This document shows positions 51,226-59,634 of a DNA stretch of 64,000 nucleotides, piece by piece. This stretch comes from Sediminicola sp040566555. Its GTDB lineage: Bacteria > Bacteroidota > Bacteroidia > Flavobacteriales > Flavobacteriaceae. The notes below the pieces were generated by a model, which saw only the letters and a list, made by a program, of their open reading frames with translations, was not told the origin of the DNA and did not search any database. Position 1 is the first letter of the stretch. The number at the start of each line of letters is the position of its first letter. The DNA is taken from contig NZ_JBEWYP010000006.1 of the NCBI RefSeq assembly GCF_040566555.1, positions 124,001 to 188,000 on the forward strand, in the 5' to 3' direction. Both the position numbers and the translations under genes were made by a program.

Positions 51226-51315
51226 GTATACTTTTTATGATCCACTTTTCTAGTTATCTAAGGAACCTCAAAGCCCAGACGGACTAAAAGTTATTCCCAA
51301 AATATCAACAATGGT

Positions 51316-51345
51316 TTGCCAACCCTAAAGAAAATGGTACTTTCG
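51316..51345 (+). promoter_or_regulatory. Probable mutS promoter
   Basis: TTG (51316-51318), 19-bp spacer, TACTTTCG (51338-51345), one mismatch from TAnnTTTG. Predicted start about 36 bp before the mutS TTG. Confidence 0.5.
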
Positions 51346-51386
51346 TTACTATAAGATTTCTGCAAAAATAAGTTAATAAAATCGCT

Positions 51387-54002
51387 TTGGCCAATTCAAA
51401 AAAAACAAAAAAGGTAACCCCTTTAATGCAACAGTACAATACCATCAAGACCAAATATCCTGATGCCCTATTGTTGTTCCGCGTAGGCGATTTTTATGAG
51501 ACTTTTGGGGAAGATGCCGTAAAGGCCTCCAAAATACTGGGTATTATCCTCACCCATAGAAATAACGGCGGGGACCGGACGGAATTGGCCGGGTTCCCAC
51601 ATCATTCCTTAAATACGTATTTGCCTAAATTGGTAAAGGCCGGGCAACGGGTAGCGATCTGCGACCAATTGGAAGATCCAAAACTGACCAAGACCATTGT
51701 AAAAAGGGGAGTCACGGAATTGGTAACCCCAGGGGTTGCTTTTAATGATGACATCCTGAATGCCAAGGACAATAATTTCTTGTGTGCCGTTCATTTTGGC
51801 CGTAAGACCATAGGGGTCTCCTTTTTGGATATTTCCACGGGGGAGTTTCTCACCTCCCAGGGAACGGAGGAGCAGATCGATAAATTACTGCAAAATTTTT
51901 CTCCTAACGAGGTATTGGTTTCCAAGGCCAATAAAAAGGAATTTCTGGAAGTTTTCGGGAAACAGTTTCACACCTTTTTTACCGAAGACTGGATCTTTCA
52001 AGAAGATTATGCCTTAGAAACCTTGACCAATCATTTTAAGACCAGCACCCTTAAAGGTTTTGGGGTGGACCATTTAACGTATGGGGTGGTGGCCTCGGGG
52101 GCCGTGTTGCACTATCTATCGGAAACACAGCATCGACAATTACAACATATCAATAGATTACAGCGTATAGCTGAAGAAGAATATATCTGGATGGACAGAT
52201 TTACCATCCGAAATTTGGAGCTCTACCATTCCAACAATCTCAATGCGGTAACCTTATTGGACGTTATAGACAAGACCATTTCCCCTATGGGCGGGCGCTT
52301 GTTAAAAAGGTGGTTGGCACTCCCTTTGAAGAATATTGAAAAGATAAGAAGACGCCATCAGGTCATTTCCTATCTCTACGAGGACCCCATTACCCTGCAG
52401 AAGCTGCAGCACAATATTAAACAGATGGGGGATCTGGAGCGTTTGATCTCTAAGGTGGCCACGGGAAAAATCAGTCCCAAGGAGGTCATCCAATTAAAGA
52501 ACTCCCTTGAGGCCGTTGTCCCTATAAAACAACTGACCACCAAGAGCCCCAATGAAGCCGTAAAACTCATTGGCGACCAGCTACATTCTTGTGAGCTTCT
52601 CAGGAGCAAGATCAAGGAAATGGTAAGTGAGGAAGCCCCGGTGAACATTCTTAAGGGCACTACCATAGCCAAAGGGTACTCCGAGGAGCTGGACGAGCTG
52701 AGAGGCTTGGCTTTTTCCGGAAAGGACTACCTCAACAAAATGTTGGAAAGGGAAACCAAACGCACGGGGATCACCTCGCTGAAGATCGCCTCCAACAATG
52801 TTTTTGGATATTATATAGAGGTCCGCAATACGCATAAGGACAAGGTGCCAGAAGAATGGATCCGCAAACAGACCTTGGTGAATGCAGAGCGGTATATTAC
52901 CGAGGAATTAAAGGAATATGAATCCAAAATTCTGGGTGCCGAGGAGCGCATCCAAAATTTGGAGCAACAACTGTTCTCCCAACTGATCGTTTGGATGCAG
53001 GAGTATATTACCCCGGTACAGAACAACGCACAATTGATTGCCCAGCTGGACTGCCTTTGCGGGTTTACCCAATTGGCAAAAGACAATAATTACGTGGCCC
53101 CGACCATGAACGATTCTACGGAACTACTCATTAAAAACGGTCGCCACCCGGTCATAGAAAAACAATTGCCCTTGGGAGAGGCTTATATTGCCAATGATGT
53201 GACCTTGAACCGGGAGGAACAGCAGATCATTATGATCACGGGACCCAACATGAGTGGTAAATCGGCCATCTTGCGGCAAACAGCCCTTATTGTTCTCTTG
53301 GCACAAATGGGAAGTTTTGTCCCTGCGGAGTCGGCCGAAATTGGATATGTGGACAAGATCTTCACCAGAGTAGGCGCCAGTGACAACATTTCTATGGGGG
53401 AATCCACTTTTATGGTGGAAATGAACGAGACAGCCTCAATATTGAACAACCTATCCGAGCGGAGTCTGGTGCTTTTGGATGAAATAGGACGTGGCACAAG
53501 TACGTATGACGGTATTTCCATAGCATGGGCCATCTCTGAGTATATACACGAGCATCCTGCCAGGGCAAAAACGCTCTTTGCCACCCATTACCATGAGATC
53601 AATGAGATGACAGCCACCTTTTCGAGGATAAAAAATTACAATGTTTCCGTAAAGGAGCTCAAGGACAACGTTTTGTTCTTGCGCAAACTCACCCCTGGGG
53701 GCAGCGAACACAGTTTTGGGATCCATGTGGCCAAAATGGCGGGGATGCCGCAGCAGGTAATCCATAAGGCCAATAAAATACTGAAGAAGCTGGAAAAATC
53801 CCATTCCAATGAAGAGCTGACGGATAATCTCAAGGCTGCCCAGAATGAAATGCAGCTGAGCTTTTTTAATTTGGACGATCCTTTGTTGTCCCAAATTAAA
53901 GAAGAAATCCTTCATTTGGACATTAATACGCTTACCCCAGTGGAGGCCTTGATGAAATTGAACGAAATTCAGCGCTTGCTCACCAAAAAGAAAAACGCTT
54001 AG
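51387..54002 (+). CDS. mutS: DNA mismatch repair protein MutS
   Basis: The 871-residue mismatch sensor has the N-terminal mismatch-binding GDFYETFGEDA (the FxE motif), the lever and clamp helices (LERLISKVATGKISPKEV..., TKRTGITSLKIASNNVFGYYIEV) and the ABC-type ATPase: Walker A MITGPNMSGKSAILRQTA, signature STFMVEMNETASIL, Walker B LVLLDEIGRGTSTYDGIS. It starts with TTG (51387-51389); no ATG is in frame before residue 14, which lies inside the conserved PLMQQYN motif. Monocistronic; the tRNA genes follow after 200 bp. Confidence 0.96.
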   Translation: MANSKKTKKVTPLMQQYNTIKTKYPDALLLFRVGDFYETFGEDAVKASKILGIILTHRNNGGDRTELAGFPHHSLNTYLPKLVKAGQRVAICDQLEDPKLTKTIVKRGVTELVTPGVAFNDDILNAKDNNFLCAVHFGRKTIGVSFLDISTGEFLTSQGTEEQIDKLLQNFSPNEVLVSKANKKEFLEVFGKQFHTFFTEDWIFQEDYALETLTNHFKTSTLKGFGVDHLTYGVVASGAVLHYLSETQHRQLQHINRLQRIAEEEYIWMDRFTIRNLELYHSNNLNAVTLLDVIDKTISPMGGRLLKRWLALPLKNIEKIRRRHQVISYLYEDPITLQKLQHNIKQMGDLERLISKVATGKISPKEVIQLKNSLEAVVPIKQLTTKSPNEAVKLIGDQLHSCELLRSKIKEMVSEEAPVNILKGTTIAKGYSEELDELRGLAFSGKDYLNKMLERETKRTGITSLKIASNNVFGYYIEVRNTHKDKVPEEWIRKQTLVNAERYITEELKEYESKILGAEERIQNLEQQLFSQLIVWMQEYITPVQNNAQLIAQLDCLCGFTQLAKDNNYVAPTMNDSTELLIKNGRHPVIEKQLPLGEAYIANDVTLNREEQQIIMITGPNMSGKSAILRQTALIVLLAQMGSFVPAESAEIGYVDKIFTRVGASDNISMGESTFMVEMNETASILNNLSERSLVLLDEIGRGTSTYDGISIAWAISEYIHEHPARAKTLFATHYHEINEMTATFSRIKNYNVSVKELKDNVLFLRKLTPGGSEHSFGIHVAKMAGMPQQVIHKANKILKKLEKSHSNEELTDNLKAAQNEMQLSFFNLDDPLLSQIKEEILHLDINTLTPVEALMKLNEIQRLLTKKKNA

Positions 54003-54121
54003 AGAGCGGAGGTACAGCCGTATTTGCTTGGTACTTAAGGCCCTGAAAGGTATAGGGAGAAAGGGCTGAGGGCTATGGAATGTAGGGGTTTATTTTTTTT
54101 ATTTCTTTTTGAACAAATTTC

Positions 54122-54151
54122 TTTGCCTTTTATAGAATTGTATTAAATTTG
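54122..54151 (+). promoter_or_regulatory. tRNA-Gly/tRNA-Leu promoter
   Basis: TTTG (54122-54125), 18-bp spacer, TAAATTTG (54144-54151), a full Bacteroidota promoter, about 50 bp before the tRNA-Gly. Confidence 0.72.
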
Positions 54152-54202
54152 CATCCGCATCAGACAAAGATGTGGCCCTATGGGCAAACGTTCTTAACAT
54201 TC

Positions 54203-54275
54203 GCGAAAATAGCTCAGTTGGTAGAGCGCCACCTTGCCAAGGTGGAGGTCGCGGGTTCGAATCCCGTTTTTCGCT
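54203..54275 (+). tRNA. tRNA-Gly(GCC)
   Basis: The cloverleaf is complete: acceptor GCGAAAA with TTTTCGC, D-arm AGCTCAGTTGGTAGAGC, anticodon loop TTGCCAA (anticodon GCC) on stem CCACC/GGTGG, T-loop TTCGAAT. CCA is not encoded. Confidence 0.97.
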
Positions 54276-54324
54276 CATATAAAATCCACGTTCTACCAAT
54301 GGTAGGATCGCTGCGCAAGCAGAG

Positions 54325-54408
54325 GCTCGAGTGGTGGAATTGGTAGACACGTTGGACTTAAAATCCAATGGACATTAGTCCGTGCGGGTTCAAGTCCCGC
54401 CTCGAGTA
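54325..54408 (+). tRNA. tRNA-Leu(TAA)
   Basis: Type II tRNA with acceptor GCTCGAG/CTCGAGT (first pair G-U), D-arm TGGTGGAATTGGTAGACACG, anticodon loop CTTAAAA (anticodon TAA) on stem TTGGA/TCCAA, a long variable arm and T-loop TTCAAGT on CGGG/CCCG. Encoded 49 bp after the tRNA-Gly and presumably transcribed with it. Confidence 0.96.
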
Positions 54409-54423
54409 CAGATGAAGAAAAGA

Positions 54424-54448
54424 CCAAAGCGAAAGCTTTGGTTTTTTT
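54424..54448 (+). terminator. Intrinsic terminator of the tRNA operon
   Basis: CCAAAGC-GAAA-GCTTTGG (7-bp stem, GNRA-like tetraloop) followed by TTTTTTT. Confidence 0.95.
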
Positions 54449-55076
54449 GTTTTAAGTGCTGAGCCAAATTTATTTGAGCGAAAGCGGGCAAAACAAAAAT
54501 AACAGTCCTGAAAGGACCGGTCTTTTCTTCTCAACATGTTCGGGCGGGACTCACCGAACGAAGTGAGGTAATTCTCGCCTCAAATACCTCAAAACCTTAT
54601 CTGACAAACATTTGCCAAATTTATTTGAGCGAGGGCACGTGAAACAAAAACATGGCATAGCATGCCGACTTTTCCACTTTCAAGATGTTCGGGCGGGACT
54701 CACCGAACGTAGTGAGGTAATTCTCTCCTCCAGAACGATAACCCAATTAATCTAGTAATTATCGGGGCTTTTTTGTTTTAAGGGCTGAGCCAAATTTATT
54801 TGAGCGAGGGCACGTGAAACAAAAACACGGCATAGCATGCCGACTTTTCCACTATCAAGATGTTCGGGTGGGACTCACCGAACGAAGTGAGGTAATTCTC
54901 GCCTCCAAATCGCAACCCTAATAAATAGAATAATTATCAGGTCTTTTTTGTTTTAAGTGCTGAGCCAAATTTATTTGAGCGAAAGCGGGCAAAACAAAAA
55001 CACGGCATAACATGCCGACTTTTCCACTTTCAAGATGTTCGGGCGGGACTGAGCGTTAGGTAATTCTCGCCACGAG
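54442..55076 (+). repeat. Four-unit tandem array of a structured ~175-bp non-coding repeat after the tRNA genes
   Basis: Units: 54442-54581, 54612-54730, 54769-54905, 54943-55076; three have the full start TTTTTTGTTTTAAG. Shared blocks in order: GCCAAATTTATTTGAGC, a purine-rich GCGAGGGCACGTGAAAC or GCGAAAGCGGGCAAAAC, a small hairpin (CGGCAT/ATGCCG in units 2-4, GTCC/GGAC in unit 1), AAGATGTTCGGGCGGGAC, a hairpin CTCAC-loop-GTGAG, then GGTAATTCTCGCC. The outer GGCGGGA can pair with TCTCGCC around the CTCAC/GTGAG stem. Unit spacing is 151, 175 and 175 bp. No reading frame runs through. Unit 4 lacks the inner CTCAC/GTGAG stem. Function unknown. Confidence 0.85.
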
Positions 55077-55461
55077 ACCAATACCTCATAATTTTCTACG
55101 CCTACTCCAAACAAAAAAGCGCAAGTCTCAAGGTGTTTTACAAAATACCAGTACGTGACCTAGTCCTAAAAATGCATTTCAACGATTTTAACTAAATTCT
55201 ATCCGATTTCTTTTGCGATTATATTAATTAAAGGCCTGATATTCGCAGATATAATAAAAATAGGGGTTAGGACGTCTTTTTAGTACCAGGAACACGTAAT
55301 TATAGCGTGTTTTTTATCAAATTTATACCTCCTCCCCCAATACTATTATTAAGATTCTAAGCGTTGTATACTATTACCTATGTTATTAATGCTTTAGTCA
55401 ATAACAAATAAGATAAAATAGAGAAAACAGTGCTATATAGCTTTACCCCAAAACCTCTTTA
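55077..55461. other. AT-rich intergenic region after the repeat array
   Basis: No gene recognised. It holds one terminator-like hairpin (55291-55316) and, by position, the promoter of the lipoprotein gene, for which no TAnnTTTG box is seen. Confidence 0.5.
55291..55316 (+). terminator. Terminator-like hairpin in the intergenic region
   Basis: AACACG and CGTGTT form a 6-bp stem with a 9-nt loop and then TTTTAT. No upstream gene on this strand is visible within about 200 bp, so it may end an unrecognised short transcript. Confidence 0.45.
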
Positions 55462-56553
55462 ATGAAAAGTATTGTCCATACCCTACTTATAGTTCTTACG
55501 GTAGTTTTTACATCCTCTTGCCAAAAAGATGGTGATCTATTAGCGGAAATACTTATTAACGAAGAACGTACTGATATAGAAGATATTTCAATTACACCGG
55601 ATACACCAGATTCAGAGGATAATATATCTACACCAAACCAACCAGATGTAGAAATAAACAATAAACCTGGAGCTACTTATTGTGGTCCATATAATGCTTC
55701 CGAACCACTGGTATTAAGTGGAATAAATGATACCATTATTAGTGGACTGGACATTAGTAATCCCACGGGACATGCCATCACCTTAGTTAACTGTAAAAAC
55801 GTAATTATTGAAAAAAGTTATTTACACCATTCCATTGGCAATGGAGTAAATCTAACAAGTTGTGAAAACATTGAAATCCGAAATGTAAGGATGGAAGCTG
55901 TTGCTTCGGGAGTCTATGCACAAATAAGCCAAGGAGTCTTAGTAACTCATATTGAAGTAAAGAATGCTTTGGGACCGTTTCCTAGAGGCCAAATGGTACA
56001 GTTTAATGGTGTAACTGGTGAAGGGAATAAAATTAACTATAATGTGAGTGAGAATATTATGGGACAAAGTAATCCAGAAGATGCTATTAACCTTTATAAT
56101 ACCCACGGTACTATTTCAAGTCCTATAGAAGTAATTGGAAATTGGATTAGAGGAGGAGGTCCGAGTAATAGTGGCGGTGGCATCATGACTGGTGATAAAG
56201 GTGGAAGCCATATAGTAGTGAAAGATAATATTCTTGTAGATCCTGGACAATACGGTATTGCTATTGCCGCTGGGAGCAACATTAAAATTTTAAACAATTT
56301 TGTTTATGCTAAACAACAAACTTTTACCAATGTAGGTATTTATATATGGAACCAATATACGGAAACAAGTGTTTGTTCTTCTAATGAAATAAGAGACAAT
56401 TCTGTTAATTGGGTGAATAAGAACGGAACTCAAAATAGTGTTTGGAACAAAGGCAATTGTGGGACAGTGATAGGATGGGATAACAATATCTGGGCGGCGG
56501 ATATTGATTCAACAATTCTACCCTCTCAAATCCTAATCGACTGCACCTTATAG
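55462..56553 (+). CDS. Secreted lipoprotein with right-handed beta-helix
   Basis: The 363-residue protein has a lipoprotein signal (MKSIVHTLLIVLTVVFTSSC, lipid Cys20) followed by an acidic Pro/Thr/Asp-rich stalk (about 25-70) that lifts the body off the membrane. The rest is a right-handed parallel beta-helix of PbH1-type turns (NDTIISGLDISNPTGHAITL, VIIEKSYLHHSIGNGVNLTS, IEIRNVRMEAVASGVYAQ, VVKDNILVDPGQYGIAIAAG, IKILNNFVYAKQQTFTNVGI). Such helices are common in polysaccharide lyases and epimerases. No catalytic residues could be identified with confidence. It sits alone, facing the EPS operon tail-to-tail across about 600 bp; EPS modification or binding is only a possibility. Confidence 0.85.
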   Translation: MKSIVHTLLIVLTVVFTSSCQKDGDLLAEILINEERTDIEDISITPDTPDSEDNISTPNQPDVEINNKPGATYCGPYNASEPLVLSGINDTIISGLDISNPTGHAITLVNCKNVIIEKSYLHHSIGNGVNLTSCENIEIRNVRMEAVASGVYAQISQGVLVTHIEVKNALGPFPRGQMVQFNGVTGEGNKINYNVSENIMGQSNPEDAINLYNTHGTISSPIEVIGNWIRGGGPSNSGGGIMTGDKGGSHIVVKDNILVDPGQYGIAIAAGSNIKILNNFVYAKQQTFTNVGIYIWNQYTETSVCSSNEIRDNSVNWVNKNGTQNSVWNKGNCGTVIGWDNNIWAADIDSTILPSQILIDCTL

Positions 56554-57060
56554 ATTGTAAATATCAATGGTGCGTCAAATTAATGGTTATTCTACTAAGG
56601 TCAATAATGATCTTTGAACAGGTTATTAGACCTACAAGAATAGTCGCCCAAGATACCCAAAACAAAAACTTTCTGTTGTGACAATATCGAATATAAGTCT
56701 ACAGTCCATCCAATTTTTCATTTTCTCTTTACATTTTAATTAAAATTACAATCCCAATAATCTGTGATATCAAACAGAATTAATTGGAAGAAGCGGTAAT
56801 TATAACTTTTACTATGACGTTTTAAATATAGATTGACGTACACTTGGATTAAAATTCAAATTGAGATTGAAAACATCTAAACGATAACTCAAAATTTGAT
56901 ATTCAATATATAAGACCTTCTACTATAAGAAATTACAAAATAAAAAAATAAAGGCCTTGGGCCAATTTAATTAGATTGCCATATTTATCATTGTAATCCC
57001 TTTTATATAATCTAGTCTAATCATCAATTGGTGTGGAGTCAAAACTTAATATAATTAAAT
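56554..57060. other. Long AT-rich intergenic region
   Basis: About 500 bp without a credible gene, repeat or recognisable RNA; possible decayed sequence between the lipoprotein and the EPS terminator. Confidence 0.5.
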
Positions 57061-57098
57061 AAGGGTTTGGCAAGTTATTTTATACTTGCCAAACCCTT
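57061..57098 (-). terminator. Strong terminator hairpin of the EPS operon
   Basis: AAGGGTTTGGCAAGT (57061-57075) and ACTTGCCAAACCCTT (57084-57098) pair perfectly over 15 bp with an 8-nt AT loop, 67 bp after the tyrosine autokinase gene. The T-run on the minus strand is broken (ATTTAATTATATT). Confidence 0.8.
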
Positions 57099-57164
57099 GA
57101 AAAACCACTCCTTTATTAAAGCCTATTTCTTGGACCTAGTGCTAATTAACTTTTTGTTGCTATA

Positions 57165-59558
57165 TTAGAAGTTATATTTTAACCGTTTCCAAAACCCGGG
57201 TTGATTTTCCCCGTAAACATAACCGTATTTACTACCATACCCTAAATTCCCGAGTCCCACATCATTAAGTACGAAACTCACATTTTTGAGTTTTCCCTCT
57301 TTTTTAGAATCAACAGCAAAATTTAACAAGTTCTTTTTTGTAAAAGCGGCGCGTACTACATATAAAGTGATATCTGCATATTTGTTCATTAAAAAAGTAT
57401 CTGCCAACAACATGGCCGGGGCTGTATCTACCAATATATAATCGTATTCCTTTTCCAGTTCTTTGAACATTAGGCCCATTTTATCCAACTGCAACAGTTC
57501 CGCAGGATTTGGCGGAATAGTCCCAGAAGGCAGTAATTTAAGGTTAGGATGCTGACTTGAATCCTGAATTAAATGCATCAGCTCTTGCTCCCTATTTACC
57601 AAGTAATTACTGACTCCAAGTACATTATTTAATCCATTTTCATAGCGATGTAATTGAGGATTTCTAAGATCACCCCCAACTACCACCACTTTTTTTCCTG
57701 TCATGGCCAAGGTCATCCCCAAATTCATGGTGGTAAAGGTTTTACCTTCCCCTTTAATAGTAGAGGTAACGAAAATGCATAAGCCCCCTTTTTTATCATT
57801 ACTTTTTACAGAAGCATATTGTAAATTTGCAAGGAGAATCCTAAAAGATTCCGATAGAATGGTGCGATCATTGTTGGCAATCAATTCTTTCTCCTTTCTC
57901 TCTACCTTAGGTAATTCACCTACAATAGGAATGGTTTTGGTAATTTTCTCAACATCCTTACGGTCCTTAATTTTGTTGTTTAATAGTTCTTTGCCTTGTA
58001 TTACGATTACCGGAAACATCAGTCCTACAATTAAGGCTATTCCTAGGGCTATTTTTGGACTTGGTGAAATAGACCCTCCCATACTATAGGCTTGATCTAC
58101 CAGCTTCGCTTTTGGGGCTGTCACGGACAATGCCAAGGTATTTTCCTCTCGTTTCTGCAGCAAATACAGGTATAATGCCTCTTTAATATTCTGTTGACGC
58201 TCTATACCCCTAAATCGACGTTCTTGGCCTGGTACCTCTGAAATTTGGGAACCAAGCTTTCCTGACTGCCTCCGTAAATTATCACTAGCAATAATTAAAT
58301 TATTTCGTCTGCCCTCCAAACTGACTTTTACGCTATTCTTTAATTGCGCTATTTGGCTATCTAAACGAACCACCACAGGATTACGTTCGGTAGACCCTGC
58401 TAAAACACGGTTGCGTTCTATCACCAATTTGTTGTATTCCTCTATCAACTGGTTTACACTGGTTTCCTCAATCCCTAAATTGGAAGGAAACAGTACGGTC
58501 TTTTCCGAATCCATATAATTCAGCATTGAACTTGTAAGTTCCAACTGCGTTCCCACTTCTTGCTGCCTCTTATTATAATCACTTACGTTTTGGATGATCA
58601 TTGAGGATTCTGCATCAATATTTGTTAGGTTATTGGCCTCTTTAAATTGTTCTTTACCTGTCTCTACAGAATCCAATTCTTGATTGATAATCTTTAAACG
58701 CTCATCAATAAAATAGGCCGTATTCTTGGCTATTAAATTTTTCTCATCTATGGCTTCCCGGTTATATTCATATACCAATTGATTGAGAATATCTTGGGCC
58801 TTTTTTTTCACCTGATCTTCCAAACTCAATTGTATGAGGGTGGATTTCTCTTCTATCAGTTCCACTACCAACTTAGACCTATAGGCTACTGCCACACTTT
58901 CCAAGGGTACAAAATTGATAAGTACAGTCTTCCATTTTTTATTGGACATAAATGAATCCGTATTCATTTCAATTATAAAATCTACAAAATCCAATTCAAT
59001 GGGATTTCTAAAAGTAGCTTTTACAGTTTTGCCACTAGTTTCATTTACTAGCTTTAAATTACCATCGCCAAGATTATGGACCTTGTAGCCATTCTTTTCC
59101 TCCTTAATAGCTCTTTGTAATCTATTTTCATCTAAACGAAGTACTTTAACCTGAAGTGGACTATCCTCATAAAGTTCTTTTAATACGAAATCTTCATCGT
59201 TGAAATATTGTACATTAAGATTTAATGCTTTAACAGTATTAGTCATCATTCTTTTGGACATTAACAAGCCCAGTTCATTGGCCACGCTATTAGTGCCCAT
59301 ACCACTGAACACCCCTAAGTCTACCAAAGCAGACCGATCTGGGGAATTCCCTTTATCCTCATCCTTGATTATGATACTAGTAACAGTTTTATAAGTTGGG
59401 ATCGCATATTTTAAGTATGACACCGCCACCCCTAATGCCAAAATAGTGACAATTATAAACCACGGCCAATACCTTAGATATTTGTCCAATACTTCCCTAA
59501 CATTGACCTCTTGCCCTTCTGACTCGATAGGTAAATATTTATATTTTTCCTTCGCCAT
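57165..59558 (-). CDS. Polysaccharide co-polymerase/tyrosine autokinase (Wzc-like)
   Basis: The 797-residue BY-kinase controls chain length and export of EPS. An N-terminal Wzz segment with one helix (about 33-52, WPWFIIVTILALGVAVSYL) is followed by a large periplasmic coiled-coil part (GNVR type, about 250-490), a second helix (about 505-528, IALGIALIVGLMFPVIVIQG), and a cytoplasmic kinase: Walker A STIKGEGKTFTT, Walker A' VVVVGGDLRNP, Walker B YILVDTAPAM. A short tyrosine cluster GYGSKYGYVYGENQ near the C-terminus would be the autophosphorylation site. The A' motif has Gly in place of the first Asp. It is the last gene of the operon; no Wza-like exporter is in the window. Confidence 0.93.
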   Translation of the reverse strand: MAKEKYKYLPIESEGQEVNVREVLDKYLRYWPWFIIVTILALGVAVSYLKYAIPTYKTVTSIIIKDEDKGNSPDRSALVDLGVFSGMGTNSVANELGLLMSKRMMTNTVKALNLNVQYFNDEDFVLKELYEDSPLQVKVLRLDENRLQRAIKEEKNGYKVHNLGDGNLKLVNETSGKTVKATFRNPIELDFVDFIIEMNTDSFMSNKKWKTVLINFVPLESVAVAYRSKLVVELIEEKSTLIQLSLEDQVKKKAQDILNQLVYEYNREAIDEKNLIAKNTAYFIDERLKIINQELDSVETGKEQFKEANNLTNIDAESSMIIQNVSDYNKRQQEVGTQLELTSSMLNYMDSEKTVLFPSNLGIEETSVNQLIEEYNKLVIERNRVLAGSTERNPVVVRLDSQIAQLKNSVKVSLEGRRNNLIIASDNLRRQSGKLGSQISEVPGQERRFRGIERQQNIKEALYLYLLQKREENTLALSVTAPKAKLVDQAYSMGGSISPSPKIALGIALIVGLMFPVIVIQGKELLNNKIKDRKDVEKITKTIPIVGELPKVERKEKELIANNDRTILSESFRILLANLQYASVKSNDKKGGLCIFVTSTIKGEGKTFTTMNLGMTLAMTGKKVVVVGGDLRNPQLHRYENGLNNVLGVSNYLVNREQELMHLIQDSSQHPNLKLLPSGTIPPNPAELLQLDKMGLMFKELEKEYDYILVDTAPAMLLADTFLMNKYADITLYVVRAAFTKKNLLNFAVDSKKEGKLKNVSFVLNDVGLGNLGYGSKYGYVYGENQPGFWKRLKYNF

Positions 59559-59634
59559 ATTTTTTAAAAATTATTTAATTATTCTTTGCATTTGCCTAGA
59601 AATCTGAGAGTTTATCCCACGTTTAATTCATGAA

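Noticed and set aside
54149..54346. Plus-strand open frame through the tRNA genes
   Set aside because: Lies over tRNA-Gly and the start of tRNA-Leu; no independent support.
54099..54368. Open frame antisense to the tRNA genes giving a protein with KRDSNPRPPPWQGGALPTEL
   Set aside because: This is the translation of the complement of tRNA-Gly(GCC), a common source of false hypothetical proteins; the tRNAs explain the sequence.
54442..55076. CRISPR array
   Set aside because: Units are about 175 bp with long conserved stretches and no unique spacers of uniform length; no cas genes in the window.
54325..55076. Integration site of a mobile island at tRNA-Leu
   Set aside because: No integrase and no exact copy of the tRNA 3' end found downstream; the repeat ends only resemble it.
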